The notes beneath the pieces were generated by a model. It was not told the DNA's origin and did no database searches. It was given only the letters and a program-made list of their open reading frames with translations. This document shows, piece by piece, positions 6,323 through 14,974 of a DNA stretch of 64,000 nt. Positions within the stretch are counted from its first letter, which is position 1. Each line of letters starts with the position of its first letter. Source of the DNA: G964291335 sp964291335 (GTDB lineage Bacteria > Chloroflexota > Dehalococcoidia > Lucifugimonadales > UBA3495); NCBI GenBank assembly GCA_964291335.2, contig OZ219748.1, positions 620,001 to 684,000 of the forward strand, given 5' to 3'. The translations under genes were made by a program, and so were the position numbers.

Positions 6323-8368
6323 TCAGGCGGCCTGCCGCCGCCGGTACAGATACACCCCGCCGGCAGCCAGAGCTACCACCACCAGCCCAATTACTACCCA
6401 CAGCAGCCAGTTGATGCCGCCCGGTTCTTCCGGCGGGGCCGGCGGCATCGGCGTCGGCGGTATGGCCGTCGCCGTCGGGGGCGGTACTGGCGTGGCCGTG
6501 GGTTCCACCTCGGCCAGGGCCGGGGCGGCCGTCGTGGCCGTCGACTCCGGGCGCACCGCATCCAGGGCGCGGTCCGGCAGCAGGGGCGTGGCCGTCGGCG
6601 CAGTCGTGGCCGTAGCTGTAGCTGTGGGCCGGCTGGTGGGCATCGCCGTGGCCGTGGGCTGCGCCGGCGTTGTTGCCGTGGCCGTGGGCGCTGGGGTGGC
6701 CGTTGGCGTGCGCATTGCCAACGGCGTCGGCGTCCGGGTGGGTACTGCCCGCCGGGTCGCCGTGGGAGTCCGCAGCAGCATTTCCGCCGGCAGCATGGTC
6801 GGCGTTGGCGTGCCGGTGGGCAGCGCCGGCGCTGTTGCCGTGGGCGTCCACATTGCCACCGTGGGTATGGCCGTGGGCGTCGCCGTCGGCGTGTTGGTCG
6901 GCGACGCCGGCGCGGTGGTGGCCGTCGGCGTGGGCGTGCTGGTGGCCGCTGCCACTACCCGGCGGGTCGGCGTCGGGGTCGGCATATCCGCCGGGGACGG
7001 TAGGTAGCCCTGAACCACTATGGGGTGCGGCGTATTGGTGGCTGTGGGCGTTGGCGTGTTGGTAGCCGTGGGCATTGGCGTGTCGGTGGGTGTGGGCGTG
7101 TCGGTGGCTGTGGGCGTGGGCGTGCTGGTGGCCGTGAGTGTTGGCGTGTCGGTGGGCGTGTTGGTGGCCGTGGGTGTTGGCGTGTTGGTGGGCGTGCTGG
7201 TGGCCGTGGGTGTTGGCGTGTTGGTGGCCGTGAGTGTTGGCGTGTCGGTGGGCGTGTTGGTGGCCGTGAGTGTTGGCGTGTCGGTGGGCGTGCTGGTAGC
7301 CGTGGGCGTGGGCGTGTTGGTGGGCGTGCTGGTGGCCGTGGGTGTTGGCGTGCTGGTAGCCGTGGGCGTGGGCGTGTCGGTGGGTGTGGGTGTTGGCGTG
7401 CTGGTAGCCGTGGGCGTTGGCGTGTCGGTGGGTGTGGGTGTTGGCGTGCTGGTAGCCGTGGGTGTGGGCGTGTCGGTGGGTGTGGGCGTGGGTGTATCGA
7501 AGGGCGTACTAGTCGCATGGACTACGGACCAAGGGCTATTGCCGGCGTCATTGACTGCCCGTAGCCGGAACTGGTAATCGACCCCGTTTTCCAGCCCGGT
7601 TATAGTGTAGCTGCGGTCGGTCTCCTTGACGGTAACCACCGGGCTGCTGTCGGGCCAGCTTTCGCCCACTTTGCGATACTGGAATTCGTACCGGGTTACC
7701 CCGGCGGTCAAGGGGACATAATGGACGGTTGCCTGCTTATCCCCGGCGTCCACTCGAGGTAATCGAGGCACCTCCGGAGGGCTCGGCGTTGAAGTGGGCG
7801 TCGGTGTGGGTGTATTTTCATACGTAGTGTCCGAAAGGGATATGGACCAAATGCTATTGCCGCCGTCATTGATCGCACGCACCCGGAACTCGTAAGTCGT
7901 GCCAGCGTCCAGCCCGGTTATGGTGTAGCTGTTACTAGTGTCCTTGACTGTGACCGTGACGGTGGCGCCGCTGCTGGGCCAGCTTTCGCCCACTTTGCGA
8001 TGCTGGAATTCGTACCGGGTTACCCCGCTAAGGACCTCATGATTGATGGTTATCTGCCGATCCCCGGCGACAGTCCCTTCGAGGGCCGGCTGAGGAGGTG
8101 GGGTCAGCGTTCCCGTCGGCGTTGGGGTGGGCGTCGGCGTATCCGTTGGCGTGCTGCCCTGGGCTTGCAGCGGTGTCGGCGACCCGGTGAAGGACAGGGT
8201 CAGTAAAAAAGGCCCGGCCAGCAGGATGACGAGCGACAGGGCCAGCCCCGGCAGGTTTCGGTCAATTCTCCGTAGATAGCCGTTCAGCCCAGCCCAAACT
8301 CGGGGGGGGGGGGGGGGGGGGGGGGTATTCATTCCGGAGCCGGGGCGGTGTCCGCCTTTATCTGCCAT
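6323..8368 (-). CDS. Phase-variable FN3 / Thr-Pro stalk surface protein (copy 1, in-frame C24 tract)
   Basis: 681 residues. In order: leader MADKGGHRPG; a proline run (about residues 16-22) encoded by a 24-base C homopolymer; a basic segment and hydrophobic signal anchor (about 35-58); two fibronectin type III domains (about 95-185 and 200-290, with YEFQHRKVGESW, YTITGLDAGTTYEFRVRAINDGGNS and matching second copy); a long TPTPTATSTPT stalk (about 290-460); Thr/Pro/Ala-rich spacer; and a C-terminal membrane helix (NWLLWVVIGLVVVALAAGGV) followed by YRRRQAA. The topology is that of a cell-surface adhesin or stalk anchored at its C-terminus. The start ATG follows GACGAGG. A length change of the C tract by one or two would break the frame. 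No enzyme motif is seen; ligand unknown. Confidence 0.85.
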   Translation of the reverse strand: MADKGGHRPGSGMNTPPPPPPPRVWAGLNGYLRRIDRNLPGLALSLVILLAGPFLLTLSFTGSPTPLQAQGSTPTDTPTPTPTPTGTLTPPPQPALEGTVAGDRQITINHEVLSGVTRYEFQHRKVGESWPSSGATVTVTVKDTSNSYTITGLDAGTTYEFRVRAINDGGNSIWSISLSDTTYENTPTPTPTSTPSPPEVPRLPRVDAGDKQATVHYVPLTAGVTRYEFQYRKVGESWPDSSPVVTVKETDRSYTITGLENGVDYQFRLRAVNDAGNSPWSVVHATSTPFDTPTPTPTDTPTPTATSTPTPTPTDTPTPTATSTPTPTPTDTPTPTATSTPTPTATSTPTNTPTPTATSTPTDTPTLTATNTPTDTPTLTATNTPTPTATSTPTNTPTPTATNTPTDTPTLTATSTPTPTATDTPTPTDTPMPTATNTPTPTATNTPHPIVVQGYLPSPADMPTPTPTRRVVAAATSTPTPTATTAPASPTNTPTATPTAIPTVAMWTPTATAPALPTGTPTPTMLPAEMLLRTPTATRRAVPTRTPTPLAMRTPTATPAPTATATTPAQPTATAMPTSRPTATATATTAPTATPLLPDRALDAVRPESTATTAAPALAEVEPTATPVPPPTATAIPPTPMPPAPPEEPGGINWLLWVVIGLVVVALAAGGVYLYRRRQAA
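7020..7500 (-). repeat. Degenerate tandem repeats encoding the Thr/Pro stalk
   Basis: Short repeats built from GTGGCCGTGGG/TGTTGGCGTG units (plus strand) encode TPTATSTPT-type sequence. The units are imperfect, of 18 to 60 bases, and would allow slippage or recombination to change stalk length. Confidence 0.75.
8302..8325 (-). repeat. 24-base poly-C (coding strand) tract, putative phase-variation switch
   Basis: Uninterrupted run of 24 G on the plus strand, inside codons about 15-23 of the surface-protein gene, before the signal anchor. At 24 the downstream frame is open. Homopolymers of this length slip readily during replication; they are also prone to sequencing error, so the exact number is uncertain. 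Confidence 0.8.
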
Positions 8369-8371
8369 AGC

Positions 8372-8620
8372 TTACCTCGTCAGGATATTGGTTTGGTTGA
8401 AGCAGCCCTGTTCCCGTCTGCTGGTTGCGGCTATGGATTTTAGCAGAGAAGTTCCGGCGGGGGAATACCCTGCGGCCCGGGCTTTTATTTGCTCCGGCTG
8501 GTGGGGACGCCCGGTTCCCGGGACGAAGTGGTAGTGGCGCTGGCCGCAACGGTAAGTCTGCCGGCTGCGGGAGCGTCCGTATTTGGGCCGCCAGTTGGCG
8601 CCGCAGCGGGGGCATTCCGT
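8372..8620 (-). pseudogene. InsA-like (IS1 family) transposase N-terminal remnant
   Basis: Reading ECPRCGANWRPKYGRSRSRQTYRCGQRHYHFVPGT and on into PIKARAA-type sequence, this is the zinc-ribbon start of an IS1-type InsA protein. The second Cys pair is damaged (CGQR in place of CGHC in the copy at 63842), no start codon is in good frame, and the reading frame ends just upstream of the surface-protein ATG. No DDE catalytic region follows. It therefore serves today as the 5' region of the surface-protein gene. Confidence 0.65.
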
Positions 8621-8685
8621 CCCGGAATGCTCCGGGTTGGGCCATGCTGCTGCCTCCCGGCGGTCTGATTTCACGGCGAACCCGG

Positions 8686-8718
8686 TTATACACTTTACCA
8701 ACGCATGTTGGGAATGCC
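8686..8718 (-). repeat. Right terminal inverted repeat of the mobile unit
   Basis: On the minus strand it reads GGCATTCCCAACATGCGTTG followed by GTAAAGTGTAT, matching the end at 63738 (GGTATTCCCAATGTGTGTTG then GTATAAGTGTAT) and, more shortly, the copies at 6095-6242. Confidence 0.8.
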
Positions 8719-8726
8719 GCGTCAGG
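8719..8726. repeat. Right 8-bp target-site duplication (GCGTCAGG)
   Basis: Identical to 6087-6094 and flush with the outer end of the right terminal repeat. Confidence 0.75.
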
Positions 8727-8763
8727 CGCTTTCTCCCCGGCGTGGTTAAACGGCAGCGGTTAT

Positions 8764-8794
8764 TTGACACCGACCGGTGAAACGGGAGAATAAT
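8764..8794 (+). promoter_or_regulatory. Candidate sigma-70 promoter for the fakA operon
   Basis: TTGACA at 8764-8769 and AATAAT at 8789-8794. The 19-base spacing is longer than ideal, so this is tentative. It lies about 130 bases before the fakA start. Confidence 0.35.
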
Positions 8795-8923
8795 GTAAAT
8801 CCGGCCAATTTACGCCCGGACGGTCAAGTTGAAAATCTCTCGCCGCCAATTATAATTGGCTTCAGGCGTCTCCGGCCTGAATCAGGCCCCAGCTTCCAGT
8901 TGAACCGCGAGGCGGAATCTATA

Positions 8924-10597
8924 ATGAATGAGCTGCAAGGGAATGAGCTGCAAGGTTATCAGCTCGCCGAATCTCTGGCCGCCGGGCTCCGCTGCCTGGA
9001 AAGATACCGGGATTCCATCAATGCCCTGAACGTCTTTCCCGTGCCCGACGGCGATACCGGCACTAATATGGTGCTTACTTTAAGGGCCGGCGTGGAGCAA
9101 TGCACCCGGTCGGGCGACGTTACTGCCGAACAGGTCGCCCGGCAAGTGGCTGACGGAACTTTCTGGGAGGCCCGGGGCAACAGCGGCGTGATCCTGTCCC
9201 AATTCTTCAAGGGGATTGCGCAGGGGTTGGCCGGGGCTAATCGGGTGGCCGGAACCGATTTAACCCGCTCCTTTCGCGCCGCTACCGAAGCAGCGTACCA
9301 ATCGGTGGGCAGCCCGGTGGAAGGAACCATGCTGACGGTAATCCGGCGAGTTGCCGAAGCCCTGGAGGAACGGCAGGGGCAGGAAGGAAACGATGACGCC
9401 CTCGCCGCCTGGGCAATGGCTTACCAGGCCTCCCGGGACGCCCTGGAGAGTACCCCGTCCCTGCTGCCCCGGCTTCGGGAAGCCGGCGTTGTTGACGCCG
9501 GCGGCATGGGCATCGTGGTTATCCTGGGCGGAGCTTATGTTTACCTGACTGGCGGCGCGCCGGACGAGGCGGATTTGAACCTGGCTACTACTGCCGGAGC
9601 TATCGACCCGGCTCAACCGGCAGCGATTGGCGTGGCAAGCGACTTTCTGGACACCTCCGGAGAACCCGAGTGGGGCTACTGTACCCAGTTCCTGATTCAG
9701 GGTAGCCAGCTGGATATAGAGCGGGTTCGGGCAGATTTGGCGCAGCGGGCTGAATCGCTGGTCATCGTGGGCGATGACCGGTTCATCCGGGTGCACGTTC
9801 ACCTGGAAGACCCGGGCGCAGCGCTCAGCTACGGGGTTGCTCTGGGGGAACTGTCCCAAATTAAAATCGATAACATGAACCTGCAAAATGCGGATTGGGC
9901 CGCCGGACACCAGCCGGGCGGCGGCGAGGTCAAGGCCGGCTCCAGGTTGGTGGCGGTAGCCCCCGGAGATGGTCTGGCCCAACTCTTCCGGGATTCGGGC
10001 TGCGCCGTGGTGGTAAGCGGCGGGCAAACCATGAACCCCAGCGTGGCCCAACTGGTCAAGGCAGCCGAGGCTTCGGCCGGCGCAGAAGTAATCCTGCTGC
10101 CCAACAACAAAAACGTAACCATTACCGCCACCCAGGCGGCCGAACGCGGTATCGATGGCCTGTCCCTGCACGTAGTGCCTACCAACACCGTTGCCCAGGG
10201 CATGGCGGCAACCCTGGCTTTTAACCCGGAAGCCGACCTCCAGCAAAATCTGCAAGCCATGCGCGCCGCGGCCAATGCCGTGATTTCCATTGAGGTTACC
10301 CGGTCGGTGCGGGATACTACGCTGGGCGGCGTTGCCGTGAAGGAAGGGGACTATATGGGTCTGCGGGATGGCGATTTGGCTGCGCTGGCCGATTCCCCGG
10401 AAGCTGCCTTGTTAGCTGTGTTGGACGGAATAGGGTTGAGCGAGGAGCATATCGTTACCCTGTTTCGGGGTTCCGACAGCGACCCCGGTCGGGCTGAGGC
10501 GCTTCCGGGCAGGCTGACGGCGAAAACGCCGGGCCTTCAAGTGGATTTGGTTTACGGCGGGCAGCCCCACTATCCCTATTTTGCTTCCGTGGAGTAA
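8924..10597 (+). CDS. fakA: DAK2/DhaL-domain fatty acid kinase-like protein (YloV/FakA family)
   Basis: FakA phosphorylates fatty acids carried by DegV-type FakB proteins so that they can enter phospholipid synthesis; that role is known from Gram-positive bacteria. The 557-residue protein has the DhaL ATP-site signature NVFPVPDGDTGTNM near residues 36-49 and GNSGVILSQFFKG. The C-terminal half contains PNNKNV and the VVPTNTVAQGMAA segment typical of YloV. The open frame extends 49 codons upstream, but the ATG at 8924 is preceded by GAGGCGGA and matches the usual family length. The next gene encodes a DegV-family protein, as expected for a FakA-FakB pair. Confidence 0.85.
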   Translation: MNELQGNELQGYQLAESLAAGLRCLERYRDSINALNVFPVPDGDTGTNMVLTLRAGVEQCTRSGDVTAEQVARQVADGTFWEARGNSGVILSQFFKGIAQGLAGANRVAGTDLTRSFRAATEAAYQSVGSPVEGTMLTVIRRVAEALEERQGQEGNDDALAAWAMAYQASRDALESTPSLLPRLREAGVVDAGGMGIVVILGGAYVYLTGGAPDEADLNLATTAGAIDPAQPAAIGVASDFLDTSGEPEWGYCTQFLIQGSQLDIERVRADLAQRAESLVIVGDDRFIRVHVHLEDPGAALSYGVALGELSQIKIDNMNLQNADWAAGHQPGGGEVKAGSRLVAVAPGDGLAQLFRDSGCAVVVSGGQTMNPSVAQLVKAAEASAGAEVILLPNNKNVTITATQAAERGIDGLSLHVVPTNTVAQGMAATLAFNPEADLQQNLQAMRAAANAVISIEVTRSVRDTTLGGVAVKEGDYMGLRDGDLAALADSPEAALLAVLDGIGLSEEHIVTLFRGSDSDPGRAEALPGRLTAKTPGLQVDLVYGGQPHYPYFASVE

Positions 10598-10601
10598 GGC
10601 A

Positions 10602-11441
10602 TTGGCGATCCGCATCGTTACCGACAGCACCGCAGACCTACCCCCCTCCCTGGCGGCAGAGCTGAATATCACCGTGGTTCCCGCCAGCGTAATTCTGGAC
10701 GATGTTGCCTACCGCGACGGCATCGATTTAACGCCCGACCAGTTTTACGCCCAACTGCTTAACGGCAGCCGCCTGCCAACCACATCCCAGCCCTCGGTGG
10801 GGGACTTCCAGTCGGCCTACCGGGAATTGGCGGAACAGGGCCATTCCATAATCTCGCTCCACATATCCGGCAAGCTGAGCGGCACGGCAAACTCGGCCGG
10901 CCAGGCAAAGGCGGCCCTGGGCGATTCGGCCAGCGTAGAAATAGTTGATACCGGCCTGGCCTCTATTGGCCTGCTTCTGGTGATTGTGGCGGCCAGTTCA
11001 CTGGCCGGTCAGTCCGATTCCCTCGCTGCCGTAGCCGGGCAGGTACGGCAAAACCTGGACAAAACCCGCGTCGTGTTCGCCCTGGATACCCTGGAATACC
11101 TGCAAAAGGGCGGGCGTATCGGCAAAGCGCAGGCGTTCGTCGGGTCGCTGCTGAGCGTCAAGCCGGTTCTCACCCTCCACGATGGCGAGGTACACCCCCT
11201 GGAAAAGCCCCGCAATCACCAGCGGGCCATGGGCCGTCTGGAGGCGCTGACCCGGCAGCGCGCGCCGGCCGCTCGCCTGGCTATTGCTTACAGCACGGAA
11301 CAAAGCTGGGCCGAAGAACTGCGGGACCGGCTGAGCGACCTGGTCCCGCCGGAGCAGATTATTATGTCCCGTTTTGGCCCCAGCCTCGGCGTTTACGTAG
11401 GCCCCCGTGCGGTGGGCGTGGCCATTACTTCCGCCGGGTAG
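10602..11441 (+). CDS. DegV family fatty-acid-binding protein (FakB-like)
   Basis: 279 residues beginning MAIRIVTDSTADLP, the standard DegV start. The TSQPSVGDFQSAY, LHISGKLSGTANSAGQA, VDTGLASIGLG-like and EYLQKGGRIGKAQAFVGSLLSVKPVL motifs mark the fatty-acid-binding fold. The start is a TTG four bases after the fakA stop with GGAGTAAGG before it; an in-frame ATG at 10581 inside fakA is an alternative. Adjacent placement with fakA supports joint work in exogenous fatty acid uptake or lipid turnover. Confidence 0.88.
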   Translation: MAIRIVTDSTADLPPSLAAELNITVVPASVILDDVAYRDGIDLTPDQFYAQLLNGSRLPTTSQPSVGDFQSAYRELAEQGHSIISLHISGKLSGTANSAGQAKAALGDSASVEIVDTGLASIGLLLVIVAASSLAGQSDSLAAVAGQVRQNLDKTRVVFALDTLEYLQKGGRIGKAQAFVGSLLSVKPVLTLHDGEVHPLEKPRNHQRAMGRLEALTRQRAPAARLAIAYSTEQSWAEELRDRLSDLVPPEQIIMSRFGPSLGVYVGPRAVGVAITSAG

Positions 11442-11504
11442 CCGGCATCGGCGCCGGCTGCCGCCGCTGCTGATTTTGACTTACACCGGTTTGACGCAAC
11501 GGCT

Positions 11505-14108
11505 ATGACCGACCATACCGATAAATACCGCCGTTGGCTGACGCCCTTTCGCCGCATCCTGGAACTGGAAAAAGCCAACGGCTGGCAAAACAAGGCTGTC
11601 GTGGGCGGGCTGGACTGCTTTCTCCGCCAGTGGGCCGGCGAGCTGGCCGCTTTTCTGGAGGACGCCCGGGCCAACGGCGGGCTGGCCCGCCCGGTTTACG
11701 CCGCGTTAACCCCGGAACAGCGGCAGGAATGGGCCGCTCGGTGGCGCCCCTTGCTGGAAGGCCGCTCCCCGCCCGAACCAGCCCCGGCCGATGAACGCCA
11801 GAATTGGGCAGAGCCGTCGCACGCCCCGCCGGAAGGCTGCCCGGCGCCGGCGGCCGCAGCTGCACCGCCACCGCCGGCGGAAGCCCGGCAAAAGGCTGCC
11901 GACCAGCCGGCCCGGCCTGGTTCCCCCGGCAGCGGCGCCGGCAGTCGGGCGCCGGCAGCCGGGCTTTCAGCCGACAAGGACCTGGAGGCCCCGGTCAAGA
12001 CCCTGCGGCGGGTTTCCGATAAGCAATCGGCCCAGCTGGCCCGGCTGGGCGTTAACACCATCCGGGACCTGCTGTATTTCTTCCCCCGCCGCCACATTGA
12101 CTATTCCCGGAAGGTTAAGGTGGCCGAGCTGACCTACGGTCAGGAGGCAACGGTGCAGGGCCGCCTGCAGCATGTGGCGGAGACCCGACGCGGGCGGCCG
12201 GGGCAGAAAGCTACCGAGGCCCTTTTGTCGGACGAAACCGGCAGCGTTCAGGTAACCTGGTTCAACCAGCCGTACCTGTCGCGAACCCTGAAACCCGGCA
12301 TTGCCCTGGCAGTAAGCGGCCGGGTTGAGGCGTACGGCGGCCGGCGGGTGTTTGAATCGCCGGAGTATGAAATCATCTCCCGGAACCGGGCGGCCATTCA
12401 CACCGGCCGAATGCTGCCGGTCTATCCCCTGACCGCCGGCCTTTGGGCCAGGACGCTCCGGGGCCTTACCTGGCAGGCGCTGCGGGATTACCTGCCTCAA
12501 GTGGACGAGACGCTGCCGCCAGCGGCCCGGCAGCGGGCGGACCTGTGTCCCTTGCCGGAAGCCATCCGGCAGGCCCATTACCCGGACAGCGAGGCGCACT
12601 GGGCCGCCGCCCGCCGCCGGCTGGCCTTCGAAGAACTCTTGACCTTGCAGCTGGTGGTGCTCACCTGGCGGCAGCGGGCCAACGCGGGGGTATCGGGAAT
12701 CGCCATAACCGGGGACGCCGGCCTGACCGACCGCCTGATTGCTTCCCTCCCCTTTTCGCTGACCGGGGCGCAGCTGCGGTGCATCCGGGAGATCCTGGCG
12801 GACATGCGCCGGGGCACGCCGCCGATGAACCGCCTGCTGCAAGGCGAGGTGGGCAGCGGCAAAACCGTAGTCGCCCTGGCCGCCCTGCTCTCCGCCATCG
12901 GCGCCGGCCGCCAGGGCGCCATTATGGCGCCTACCGAAGTGCTGGCCGAGCAGCACTTTCAGACGGTAACCCGGCTGCTGGACGGCATGGCCTTTACCCA
13001 CCAGTCGGACAACCTGCTGACCGCCTCGGTGGGTTCCCTGGGAAGACCGATAACCGTCGGCCTGCTTACCGGAAGCACCCGGGCCCGGCCGCGCCGCAAA
13101 ATTTCCGGCATGGCTTCGGAAGCCAGCCTGAACCTGCTCATCGGCACCAATGCCCTGATTCAGGAGGGGGTGGAACTGCCCAACCTGGCCCTGGCGGTTA
13201 TCGATGAACAGCACCGCTTCGGAGTAATGCAGCGCTCCGCCCTGCGGCAGAAGAGCAGCGGGAACCCGCACACTCTGGTAATGTCGGCCACCCCCATACC
13301 ACGCACCCTGACCCTGACCCTGTACGGAGACCTGGACCTTTCCAGCCTGGATGAACTCCCACCGGGCCGACCGGAAACCCGTACCCGCTGGGCGGAACCG
13401 GACCGGCGGGAGGCGGTTTACGAGTTCATCCGCCGCCAGGCGCTCGATGGACGGCAGGCCTTTATCGTCTATCCTCTGATTGATGAGTCGGAGGCCATTG
13501 ATACCAAAGCCGCGGTCGATGGACACCGCCGGCTGTCCGGCGAGGTCTTTCCCGACTTGCGGCTGGGCCTGCTTCACGGGCGAATGTCGGCGGCGGAAAA
13601 GGACCGAACCTTGAGCCGTTTCCGCGACGGCGAACTGGACATTCTGATTACCACGGCGGTGGTTGAAGTCGGCATCGACGTGCCTAACGCTACGGTTATG
13701 CTGATTGAGGGAGCCGACCGGTTCGGGCTTTCCCAGCTGCACCAGTTCCGCGGACGCGTCGGCCGCGGCCAGCACAAGAGCTACTGCATCCTTATGTCCG
13801 ACGACCCCTCTGAAACCGCCAAAGAGCGGTTGGCCGCCCTGGAAAGCACCAGTGACGGGTTTCAACTGGCCGAAGCGGACCTGGCGTTGCGGGGGCCGGG
13901 CGAATTCTTCGGCACCCGGCAAAGCGGGCTGCCCAGCCTGAAAATGGCTCAACTCGCCGACCGGCAATTGCTGGAACTGGCCCGGAACGAAGCCCGGCTG
14001 ATTCTGGACGACGACCCCGGGTTAAGCCGCCCGGAGTATCAGCCTCTGGCGGCCCAGTTAGCCCGTTTCCGGGCTAGGGGCAGCGCCGCCGGCGCAGAAA
14101 TCAGCTAG
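11505..14108 (+). CDS. recG: ATP-dependent DNA helicase RecG
   Basis: 867 residues. After a low-complexity Ala/Pro-rich N-terminal extension (about residues 80-150) come the wedge/OB domain (ATVQGRLQHVAETRRG), Walker A GEVGSGKTVVA (about 447-457), motif II DEQHRFGVMQR (about 567), MSATPIPRTL, and the C-terminal QFRGRVGRGQHKSYC plus DLALRGPGEFFGTRQSG. RecG remodels stalled forks and branched DNA. The protein is longer than the roughly 700-residue enterobacterial form, as is common in Chloroflexota and cyanobacteria. Its end overlaps the convergent regulator gene by eight bases. Confidence 0.94.
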   Translation: MTDHTDKYRRWLTPFRRILELEKANGWQNKAVVGGLDCFLRQWAGELAAFLEDARANGGLARPVYAALTPEQRQEWAARWRPLLEGRSPPEPAPADERQNWAEPSHAPPEGCPAPAAAAAPPPPAEARQKAADQPARPGSPGSGAGSRAPAAGLSADKDLEAPVKTLRRVSDKQSAQLARLGVNTIRDLLYFFPRRHIDYSRKVKVAELTYGQEATVQGRLQHVAETRRGRPGQKATEALLSDETGSVQVTWFNQPYLSRTLKPGIALAVSGRVEAYGGRRVFESPEYEIISRNRAAIHTGRMLPVYPLTAGLWARTLRGLTWQALRDYLPQVDETLPPAARQRADLCPLPEAIRQAHYPDSEAHWAAARRRLAFEELLTLQLVVLTWRQRANAGVSGIAITGDAGLTDRLIASLPFSLTGAQLRCIREILADMRRGTPPMNRLLQGEVGSGKTVVALAALLSAIGAGRQGAIMAPTEVLAEQHFQTVTRLLDGMAFTHQSDNLLTASVGSLGRPITVGLLTGSTRARPRRKISGMASEASLNLLIGTNALIQEGVELPNLALAVIDEQHRFGVMQRSALRQKSSGNPHTLVMSATPIPRTLTLTLYGDLDLSSLDELPPGRPETRTRWAEPDRREAVYEFIRRQALDGRQAFIVYPLIDESEAIDTKAAVDGHRRLSGEVFPDLRLGLLHGRMSAAEKDRTLSRFRDGELDILITTAVVEVGIDVPNATVMLIEGADRFGLSQLHQFRGRVGRGQHKSYCILMSDDPSETAKERLAALESTSDGFQLAEADLALRGPGEFFGTRQSGLPSLKMAQLADRQLLELARNEARLILDDDPGLSRPEYQPLAAQLARFRARGSAAGAEIS

Positions 14109-14859
14109 CCGGCCCGCCATCGGCCGGCGGCCGGAAGCGGTAGCCCACATTCCAGACCGTTTCAACAAAGGAATGGTCCGGGTCTTCAATTTTGGCGCGC
14201 AGCCGCCGCACATGCACATCCACCGTCCGGGTGCCGCCCAGATAATCGTAGCCCCAAACCTGACTTAAGAGAACATCCCTCGTATAAACCCGCCCCGGGT
14301 TAGAGGCCAGCATCACCAGCAACTGAAACTCCTTGTAAGTCAAAGACACCCGCCGCCCGGCCATGCTCACTTCGTAGCGTTCCAGGTCAATCGCCAAATC
14401 GCCCAACTTCAGCAGCTGCCCGCCGGCCGGGCCGCTTACCCGGTAAATCGCCTGCCTGATGCGCGCCGCCAGTTCCCCTTCCTGCATCGGGCTCAGAATA
14501 AACTCATCCGGGTTCAGCGTCGGGTCATACGAAGCCACCAGCTCCCGGGGCACCACGGCCAGCGCCGGCAGGTTCAACCGCCGGCAGCCCTCCGCCAGCT
14601 CCCGGCACCCGAAAGCATCGAAAGACATCACGTCCAGCAGCACGGCATCCACCGGGGATTGGGCCGAAGAAACCGCATCTTCGACCATCGCCATGTCTGA
14701 ACCAAACCGGCAGGACAACCCCGCCTGGCTGACCGATTCCAGCAGGGGTTGCAGCCCGGCGCCATGCTTTGCCAGAAGAAAGACGCTGTACAAGGAACCA
14801 TCCGGCGGGCAGAAAGTGGTTTGCCCGCCCAGTATATTCGATTCGGCCCGACAAACCAA
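14101..14859 (-). CDS. OmpR/PhoB-type DNA-binding response regulator with a degenerate receiver
   Basis: The C-terminal half is a clear winged-helix domain: LTYKEFQLLVMLASNPGRVYTRDVLLSQVWGYDYLGGTRTVDVHVRRLRAKIE ends in WNVGYRF. The N-terminal half has receiver-like layout (AVLLDVMSF contains an Asp at the phosphorylation position), but the paired acidic residues near the start and the conserved Lys are not evident. No histidine kinase is adjacent. The start is uncertain: the frame opens at a TTG at 14859, and a TTG at about 14793 is also possible. It is divergent from the giant surface-protein gene, so it could regulate that gene, but this is inference from position only. Confidence 0.8.
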   Translation of the reverse strand: MVCRAESNILGGQTTFCPPDGSLYSVFLLAKHGAGLQPLLESVSQAGLSCRFGSDMAMVEDAVSSAQSPVDAVLLDVMSFDAFGCRELAEGCRRLNLPALAVVPRELVASYDPTLNPDEFILSPMQEGELAARIRQAIYRVSGPAGGQLLKLGDLAIDLERYEVSMAGRRVSLTYKEFQLLVMLASNPGRVYTRDVLLSQVWGYDYLGGTRTVDVHVRRLRAKIEDPDHSFVETVWNVGYRFRPPADGGPAS

Positions 14860-14869
14860 ACTCCGGCCG

Positions 14870-14974
14870 CCAAAGCTATTCCCTTATCGGAGCTTTTCTG
14901 CTAAAGTTAACAACCGTAGCCCCGCTGACGGAAAATACTCATTGGACCAAGTCTGCAACCTGACGAGGCAACCT
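14870..14974 (+). promoter_or_regulatory. Leader region shared with surface-protein copy 1
   Basis: The roughly 100 bases before the MADKGG start align without large gaps to the same region before copy 1 (minus strand of 8369-8470): TATTCCC, CTGCTAAA, GCTGACGG and CTGACGAGG are conserved. In copy 1 this segment continues into the IS1-type transposase remnant. It should hold the promoter and ribosome site of the gene, but no confident -35/-10 pair was found. Confidence 0.5.

Larger units (their letters stand above)
6095..8718. mobile_element. Transposon-like unit with IS1-type ends carrying a phase-variable surface-protein gene
   Basis: Left end GGTATTCCCAATGCGCGTTG (plus strand) and right end GGCATTCCCAACATGCGTTG (minus strand) are inverted copies of each other. 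Both match the end of the IS fragment at 63738. Direct repeats GCGTCAGG flank the unit exactly. Inside are, from right to left, the decayed N-terminal part of an InsA-like zinc-ribbon transposase, the 681-residue surface-protein gene, a hairpin, and two further tandem copies of the left end. The catalytic part of the transposase is absent, so any movement would need a transposase acting in trans. The unit sits between ruvB and the fakA gene. Confidence 0.7.

Noticed and set aside
7018..7577. VGVGVLVAVG and RVGGRAGG frames opposite the Thr/Pro stalk of copy 1
   Set aside because: Mirror translations of the repeat; no start, no ribosome site, no domain.
11967..13967. 666-residue minus-strand frame
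   Set aside because: Antisense of recG, which has a complete set of helicase motifs; the antisense frame has none.
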